This document shows positions 59,603 to 64,000 of a stretch of 64,000 bases of DNA, piece by piece. The notes under the pieces were generated by a model. The model made no database searches, was not told the DNA's origin, and worked only from the letters and a program-made list of their open reading frames with translations. Made by a program: the position numbers and the translations under genes. The number at the start of each line of letters is the position of its first letter. Position 1 is the first letter of the stretch. Source of the DNA: JAOUEA01 sp035711865 (GTDB lineage Bacteria > Actinomycetota > UBA4738 > HRBIN12). The stretch spans positions 9,897 through 73,896 of the forward strand of contig DASTBT010000004.1 of NCBI GenBank assembly GCA_035711865.1, in the 5' to 3' direction.

Positions 59603-60388
59603 TCAGCCCCCGAGGCCAAGCAGCGCCGGCACGTCGGCGAGGGAATTCACGACGGCATCGGGCGCGCCGCGTTCGACGTCGGCGGGCCGGAACTTCCCCG
59701 TGCGCACGAGCACGCCCACGATGCCGACCTCCCGGGCGCCGCCGACGTCGTTCACGACGTCGTCCCCCACCATCGCGGCGCGGCCCGGCTGCACACCGAG
59801 CTCCCCGAGCGCCGCCTCGAAGTACGTCGTCGCGGGCTTCCCGCACACGACCGGCGACACGCCCGATGCGGCCTCCAGGCCAGCGACGAACGCGCCACCG
59901 TCGAGCTGCAGCCCGTCCGTCGTGCGCCAGTAGAGGTTCCGGTGCATCGCGACGAAGGCAGCTCCTTCGTTCAACCGGCGGAACACGCGGTTCATCGTGT
60001 CGTAGGAGAAGTCGTCGCATCCGCCGCCGACCACCACGACCTCAGCGTCGTCGACGTTCACGAGCTCGACGCCGGTGAGGTCGGGGCGGGGGTCACCGTC
60101 GCTCAGCACGAACACCTTCGCCCCCGGGTGCCGTGACTGGAGGTGAGCCGCGGTGGCCGTGACGGCCGTGACGATCTCGTCGGGTGTGAAGTCGAACCCG
60201 GCCCCGCGCAGCGTCTCGGCCAGCCCCGAGCGCGTATGCGTCGTGGTGTTCGTGAGCAGCCGGAACGGCATGCCCGCGGCGCGGAGCGCGGCAACCGCCT
60301 CGACCGATCCGGGCAGGGCGACCCACGACGTGACCAGCACCCCGTCGATGTCGAGCAGCACGGCGTCGACGTCGAGCGCGGCGGTCAT
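59603..60388 (-). CDS. HAD-superfamily IIA sugar/nucleotide phosphatase (NagD-like)
   Basis: The product has 261 residues. The nucleophile motif is DIDGVLVTSW (D13, D15), motif II is LLTNTTTHTR, the catalytic Lys is in VVCGKPATTYF and motif IV is MVGDDVVNDVGGA. The C2 cap inserted between motifs II and III is typical of NagD/p-nitrophenyl phosphatase types. It dephosphorylates small phosphorylated metabolites. It heads a three-gene run with the methyltransferase and the UbiA-like gene. Confidence 0.9.
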   Translation of the reverse strand: MTAALDVDAVLLDIDGVLVTSWVALPGSVEAVAALRAAGMPFRLLTNTTTHTRSGLAETLRGAGFDFTPDEIVTAVTATAAHLQSRHPGAKVFVLSDGDPRPDLTGVELVNVDDAEVVVVGGGCDDFSYDTMNRVFRRLNEGAAFVAMHRNLYWRTTDGLQLDGGAFVAGLEAASGVSPVVCGKPATTYFEAALGELGVQPGRAAMVGDDVVNDVGGAREVGIVGVLVRTGKFRPADVERGAPDAVVNSLADVPALLGLGG

Positions 60389-60424
60389 GCGCGAAGTCTG
60401 CCACGAGCAGAACGCCCCTCGCCC

Positions 60425-61282
60425 TTACAAGCGGATGCCGGCGCGCTTGCGCGCCTCGGCGAGATCGGACCCGGGATCGACGCCGCGGCGCCGCAGCATG
60501 TGGTCCGTATAGGGCGCGATGAACCGATACCTCGCGGGAAGCAGCGGTCGCACCGCCCTGATCGCCGGGAACGTCGCTCGCATCGCCCGCTGCTTCCAGG
60601 GCCCGAACGGCAGCCCGTACATCTCGCGGATGCCGGCGGGGAGCGTTCCGTACGCGAGCCGGGAGACGCCCCGCAGCACCGGCCGCCACTGCGCCTCCTT
60701 CGGAGGATCGACGAACAGGTCGAGCACGCGCCGAGCGCCGTCGGTCACCTGCAGGTCACCTCGATGCTCGAAGGCGCCGAGCCAGGCTCGCAGCTCCTGC
60801 CAGGTGGGCGGGATCGAGTCGCGGGGCACGAGACACAACTCGGCGGCGAGCATCTGCTCCTCGTGGAAGCGTTGCCGGCCGGCGTCGTCGAGCTCCCCGA
60901 CGGTGAGCCGCTCGAACACGATCGCTGAATCCACGAGGCATGCGTGCACGTAGAGCAGCAGCTCGGGATCGAGCGCGTCGTAGCGTTCGCCGGTCACCGG
61001 GTCGATGCCGTTGATGCGGGTGTGCACCTCGTTGATCTTCTCGGCGGCCGCGTGCGCCTCGGCCTTCGAGCCGAAGGTCATGGTGTAGGTCAGGATCAGC
61101 GTACGCTGCAGCCGCTTCCACGGGTTCCGCTCGTACATACCCGTCTGATTCGCGCCGGCGACCACGAGCGGATGGGCCGCCTGCATCAGCAGGGCCCGGG
61201 CGCCGCCGAACAGCACCGTGACCTCGCGATGCACTCGCCACGAGACACTGCCCGGGCCGAAGTAGCCGTCGTCGAGGGTCAT
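60425..61282 (-). CDS. MpaB-type oxygenase (DUF2236) family protein
   Basis: The product has 285 residues. The family region YFGPGSVSWRVHREVTVLFGG (in two parts), LLMQAAHPLVVAG, ERNPWKRLQRT and AEKINEVHTRING is present. His residues (H18, the AHP His and VHTRI) would bind haem in the related latex-clearing protein Lcp and fungal MpaB. It probably oxidises a hydrophobic or isoprenoid-like substrate. It stands alone, 36 nt from the HAD gene, and is divergent from the DUF5317 gene. Confidence 0.85.
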   Translation of the reverse strand: MTLDDGYFGPGSVSWRVHREVTVLFGGARALLMQAAHPLVVAGANQTGMYERNPWKRLQRTLILTYTMTFGSKAEAHAAAEKINEVHTRINGIDPVTGERYDALDPELLLYVHACLVDSAIVFERLTVGELDDAGRQRFHEEQMLAAELCLVPRDSIPPTWQELRAWLGAFEHRGDLQVTDGARRVLDLFVDPPKEAQWRPVLRGVSRLAYGTLPAGIREMYGLPFGPWKQRAMRATFPAIRAVRPLLPARYRFIAPYTDHMLRRRGVDPGSDLAEARKRAGIRL

Positions 61283-61381
61283 CCCGACTGAGGGTACGCG
61301 CTCGGGGCGGATCCGCGGGGCGGCTGGACTTGTGCACTGTCGGATGGGACTATCGCGCCCCGCAGAGTCATCTTCCCCAGC

Positions 61382-62041
61382 ATGATCGTCGTTCTGACCG
61401 TCGTCTTCATCGGCCTCGTCGCCGGATCGGTGACCGGCGGTAGCGTGCGCAACTTCGAACGGGTCCAGGTGCATTGGTGGGGAGCGGCGATCGCCGGCCT
61501 CGCCCTGCAGGTGGCCCCGTTCCGATGGGTCGACGACGACGTCGCCGTCGCGGCCCTGGTGGCCAGCTACGCCCTGCTGATCGCGTTCGTGTGGGTGAAC
61601 CGGCGGCTGCCCGCGGCGCCCTTCTTGCTCGTCGGCCTCGCGCTCAACGCACTCGTGATCGCCGCGAACGGCGGCATGCCGGTCAGCGAGGCCGCGATCC
61701 GGGCAACCGGCAGCTCGAGCGACGTGCTCCCTTCGATGGTCGACGACGGCAAGCACCACCTGATGTCGTCGTCGGACGTGCTGACGCCGCTCGCCGACGT
61801 GATCGGGCTGCCGCCGCCCATCGCGACGGTGCTCTCGGCCGGGGACGTCGTCCTCTACGTGGGGATCGTCGCGTTCACCGTGATCGTCATGCGGGGACGC
61901 TTCGCCTCGAACCATCGGCCTCCGGCGTGGATCCAGATGTACCGGGGGAAGCACCTACCGCGGGAGCGCCGCCTGCCCCGCCGGTCACGGACTGAAACGG
62001 GGCCTCGCCTTGAAGGAGCGAGCTCGGGAACTTCACCGTGA
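61382..62041 (+). CDS. DUF5317 membrane protein
   Basis: The product has 219 residues: helices at about 1-18, 31-45, 53-70, 74-92 and 148-166, with GGSVRNFERVQVHWW near the start and NGGMPVSEAAIRATG ... LSSSDVLTPLADVIGLPPP-like text in the loop, a pattern of DUF5317. The function is unknown. The last ~50 codons overlap the 3' end of the histidine kinase gene on the other strand by 155 nt, where both proteins become low-complexity. The true stop might be earlier if this overlap hides an indel. Confidence 0.78.
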   Translation: MIVVLTVVFIGLVAGSVTGGSVRNFERVQVHWWGAAIAGLALQVAPFRWVDDDVAVAALVASYALLIAFVWVNRRLPAAPFLLVGLALNALVIAANGGMPVSEAAIRATGSSSDVLPSMVDDGKHHLMSSSDVLTPLADVIGLPPPIATVLSAGDVVLYVGIVAFTVIVMRGRFASNHRPPAWIQMYRGKHLPRERRLPRRSRTETGPRLEGASSGTSP

Positions 62042-63410
62042 TCGTCGTGCCCTTGCCCGGCTCGCTCTCGACATCGAACGTGCCGCCACCGACCTGAGCA
62101 CGCTCCCTCATCATCGCCATGCCGAAGTGCCCCTCGGGCCCCGGAGCCTCGGTGTCGAACCCGACCCCATTGTCCCGGAGCTCGAGCACGATGGACTCGT
62201 TCTGCTCGTGCACCCCGATCCAGAAGTCCGACGCCTGCGCGTGCTTCAGGGAGTTCATGACCGCCTCGCGGGAGATGTGGAAGATCAGCAGCGCGATCGG
62301 CGCCGGCAGCGGCATCTCGTCGATGTCCCGGTGATAGGTCACATCGGCATCGCGCCCGACCTCGTCGGTGAAGGACTCGAGCGCCTCGGCCAAACCCTTG
62401 GCCCCCAACGGAGATCGGTGCAGATCGCGGATGAGCGCTCGGATCCGGTCGGAGGTCTCCTGCTTCGATTCCCGGATCTTCTCGAGCTGCCCCCGCACGG
62501 CGGGGATGTCGTCCTTCTCGAGCAGCTTGCGCGCGACGTCGACCTGGATCGAGAGCCGGAAGAGCACCTGCGCGAGGTCGTCATGGAGGTAGCCGGCGAT
62601 GGCGAGTCGCTCATCCGCACGCTCCTCCGCCATGGCGTTCGAGAGCGTCTTCAGCACCTGCTCCCGGTCCTGAAGTTCCTGGTGCGCCTGCTCCAACGCC
62701 TGCGATCTGAAGAACACTTGCCTTGCCAGCAGCAACGGAGCTAGGAAGGCGGGGACGGACCACGGCCCGACCTCCACGAAGACGACAGCAAGAGCGAGGC
62801 TCAGGATACCCAAGCCCATGTATGAAACGAGGAAGTCGCTGAGCTTGCCGACTCTCAACTCCCTGATTACTTCACGAATCGGCATATCCACTCGCATTGA
62901 CACGAAGACGGTCACCAGAGTGCTGTTCACCACATAGTCGGCGACAGCAGCAAGCGACGCCGCGAGGAGGAGAACCCATGAGGGCGATCGGGCGTCCTCG
63001 GTGAGTGTTGCGAGTGAATGGAAGATCGCGCTCGCAGCCATGACCGAGAGCGCCACCTGGCATCGATTGAACAATGCCCGAAGGAACGAGACCTCACGTT
63101 TGAATTCTCGTGGGTCGGACGCGCCCAACAACGCAATCAGAGAAGCCACACCCGGCGGATACAAGATCGCGACCATCAAGAGCAGCGGGAATCCCACACC
63201 CATCTGCAGCCCGCGCCACACAGGCACCGCGAGGAGCTCCACCAGTCCGATTAGAAGCGACCAAAGCAGCAACGCTGGCCGGAAGTCTTCCGGGCTCTGT
63301 TCGAGGAGCCAAGCGCCTAGACCAAGGGTGGGAAGGATTACAGCAAGCTGGAACACGACGATCCCGGTCGATCGCCAGCGCGATTCGCCCGCCTTTGGTG
63401 AGGGCTGCAT
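61887..63410 (-). CDS. NarL-type (HisKA_3) sensor histidine kinase
   Basis: The product has 507 residues. An N-terminal membrane region of about seven helices (about 15-235, MASE-like) is followed by a coiled-coil linker, the phospho-acceptor YLHDDLAQVLFRLSIQ (H276) and a HATPase domain with NSLKHA, DNGVGFD and GHFGMAMMRERA. It senses a membrane or intracellular signal and would phosphorylate a LuxR-type response regulator, which is not in this window. The N-terminal half appears clearly less GC-rich than the C-terminal half. The Ser/Gly-rich tail overlaps the DUF5317 gene end. Confidence 0.9.
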   Translation of the reverse strand: MQPSPKAGESRWRSTGIVVFQLAVILPTLGLGAWLLEQSPEDFRPALLLWSLLIGLVELLAVPVWRGLQMGVGFPLLLMVAILYPPGVASLIALLGASDPREFKREVSFLRALFNRCQVALSVMAASAIFHSLATLTEDARSPSWVLLLAASLAAVADYVVNSTLVTVFVSMRVDMPIREVIRELRVGKLSDFLVSYMGLGILSLALAVVFVEVGPWSVPAFLAPLLLARQVFFRSQALEQAHQELQDREQVLKTLSNAMAEERADERLAIAGYLHDDLAQVLFRLSIQVDVARKLLEKDDIPAVRGQLEKIRESKQETSDRIRALIRDLHRSPLGAKGLAEALESFTDEVGRDADVTYHRDIDEMPLPAPIALLIFHISREAVMNSLKHAQASDFWIGVHEQNESIVLELRDNGVGFDTEAPGPEGHFGMAMMRERAQVGGGTFDVESEPGKGTTITVKFPSSLLQGEAPFQSVTGGAGGAPAVGASPGTSGSTPEADGSRRSVPA

Positions 63411-63542
63411 TGGGCCATCTTGGGGCCAAGCGCCCAGCTTTGGAAGGAGGGCGAGATGGGGATTGGCTCAACCTCGCCGATCTACATCATTCGACGTAGC
63501 GTCATCTCCCCGTTGTCCCCCGACCGGGTGTCCCCCGATAGT

Positions 63543-63571
63543 TTGAACGCGTCCCCCAGGTGGGGTAGCGT
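63543..63571 (+). promoter_or_regulatory. Possible sigma-70 type promoter for the 27-aa ORF
   Basis: TTGAAC (63543-63548) and TAGCGT (63566-63571) are 17 nt apart, a good spacing for -35 and -10 boxes. They lie 46 nt before the ATG of a short ORF with a strong Shine-Dalgarno. The -10 is imperfect (ideal TATAAT), so this is a moderate prediction. Confidence 0.45.
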
Positions 63572-63616
63572 TCGCACCAGGAAGAGTGAGAGGCACCGTC
63601 GGAGAAGGAGAAGGAC

Positions 63617-63700
63617 ATGAAGATCGCACGGCGCATCGCCATCGCGCTCAGCTCGCTGCTGGCTGTCGCCCTTGCCGGCGGCGCACACTGGCGCGGCTAA
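63617..63700 (+). CDS. 27-residue signal-peptide-like small protein
   Basis: The product is a basic start (KIARR) followed by a hydrophobic core and ALAGGA, the make-up of a cleavable signal peptide, but the frame stops after five more residues (HWRG region). GGAGAAGGAC before the ATG is an excellent ribosome site, a promoter-like pair lies 46 nt upstream, and a strong hairpin 29 nt downstream could end the transcript. It may be a genuine small membrane peptide, a leader peptide, or the remains of a secreted protein gene after a frameshift. Confidence 0.5.
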   Translation: MKIARRIAIALSSLLAVALAGGAHWRG

Positions 63701-63728
63701 GCCCGCCATCCGCAAAGCGAATCGAGTA

Positions 63729-63752
63729 GAGGCCCCCCTACCGGGGGGTCTT
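63729..63752 (+). terminator. Predicted hairpin terminator
   Basis: GAGGCCCCCC and GGGGGGTCTT pair over 10 bp (with G-T pairs) around a 4-nt TACC loop, followed by ACTTGTAT. It lies between the 27-codon ORF on the plus strand and the kinase end on the minus strand, where it could end transcripts from both sides. Confidence 0.6.
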
Positions 63753-63775
63753 ACTTGTATGTCGAGATCCAGGCG

Positions 63776-64000
63776 CTAGACATCCGGCCGGAGGATGGCG
63801 CTGATCATGGTCCCATGACCCAGCTGGGAATCGATGACTACCGTGCCTCTTGCGGCTTCGACACGCTCCGTAATCAGCTGCAACCCGAAATGCTGGCTTC
63901 GATTCACCGTGACCGGATCAAATCCAATACCGTCATCCTTCACGCTCAGACGTACGAGACCCTCTTCTTGCCGAATGCGAACCTCGATGCAGGATGCCTT
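63776..64000 (-). CDS. Histidine kinase C-terminal fragment (5' end outside window)
   Basis: The last 74 codons of a kinase ATPase domain run off the right edge: VRLSVKDDGIGFDPVTV (G1 box), SQHFGLQLITERV (G2 box) and GTMISAILRP at the end. It is of the same NarL-type class as the kinase to its left but clearly a different sequence. Codon use is less GC-biased (ATT, GGA, TTT, GAT, AGA) than in most genes of the window. The order suggests two kinases in a row on the minus strand, with the short ORF between them. Confidence 0.8.
   Translation of the reverse strand, partial: KASCIEVRIRQEEGLVRLSVKDDGIGFDPVTVNRSQHFGLQLITERVEAARGTVVIDSQLGHGTMISAILRPDV

Noticed and set aside
1..64000. CRISPR arrays, tRNA or rRNA genes
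   Set aside because: No regularly spaced repeats, cloverleaf-like sequences or rRNA-like stretches were noticed in reading both strands by eye.

Overview
The window is about 64 kb of GC-rich, densely coded DNA. Most starts are ATG or GTG with purine-rich Shine-Dalgarno sequences, and many neighbouring genes overlap by 1-4 nt. The gene families (DUF459 SGNH proteins, DUF5317, MpaB-type oxygenase, mycobacterial EtfD-like Fe-S protein, UvrD2-like helicase, GreA, CDP-alcohol phosphatidyltransferase) point to the Actinomycetota, probably a little-studied uncultured lineage. I cannot fix the class from the sequence. No rRNA, tRNA, CRISPR array, intact insertion sequence or complete prophage was seen.

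Layout. 1-5.6 kb: a truncated membrane protein, two divergent paralogous alkaline-phosphatase-fold proteins, and a YraQ/YcgQ-type permease pair. 5.6-8.5 kb: a decayed stretch with a YibE/F gene broken by three frameshifts, an M23 peptidase, a 188-bp direct repeat carrying a 3' fragment of the zinc regulator gene, and an integrase relic. 8.5-12.8 kb: zinc uptake (znuA-znuC-znuB-zur), a MutY-like glycosylase and a CBS protein. 13-18.7 kb: MBOAT/DUF459 acylation pair, TrpB2, Rieske protein, phospholipid synthase, GreA. 18.8-25.5 kb: ALDH and SDR, then a GntR-controlled operon (GntR, DhnA-type aldolase, zinc dehydrogenase, FGGY kinase). 25.6-34.8 kb: an amine-type permease followed by two glutamine-synthetase-like ligases, two class I amidotransferases and two class III aminotransferases. 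34.8-40.3 kb: MaoC hydratase, ETF, EtfD and a glutaryl-CoA dehydrogenase. 40.3-48.4 kb: an amidotransferase remnant, a PuuD-like hydrolase, an S66 peptidase and a complete oligopeptide-type ABC transporter. 48.4-61.4 kb: CoA-transferase, methyltransferases, MoxR/VWA pair, ankyrin protein, UvrD helicase, HAD phosphatase, MpaB-like oxygenase. 61.4-64 kb: DUF5317, a NarL-type histidine kinase, a tiny signal-peptide-like ORF and the end of a second kinase. The last ~1.2 kb looks lower in GC by eye.

How the genes may work together. The centre of the window (18.8-41.3 kb) reads as one nitrogen/carbon catabolic island. Two near-identical 15-bp inverted repeats of the form TTTGTCTG(A/T)CAAA flank the start of the GntR operon and the start of the permease/ligase operon, so one regulator probably controls both. 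The gene set (amine permease, gamma-glutamyl ligase, gamma-glutamyl amide hydrolase, aminotransferase, aldehyde dehydrogenase) parallels the Puu putrescine pathway and the Streptomyces GlnA4 gamma-glutamylethanolamide route. It differs in having doubled GS-GATase-aminotransferase modules and in being tied to a kinase/dehydrogenase/aldolase set. Downstream glutaryl-CoA dehydrogenase, ETF, EtfD, MaoC and a family III CoA-transferase would suit a C5 product such as glutarate from a diamine. The substrate is an inference and remains open. This island is the best candidate here for an undescribed system.
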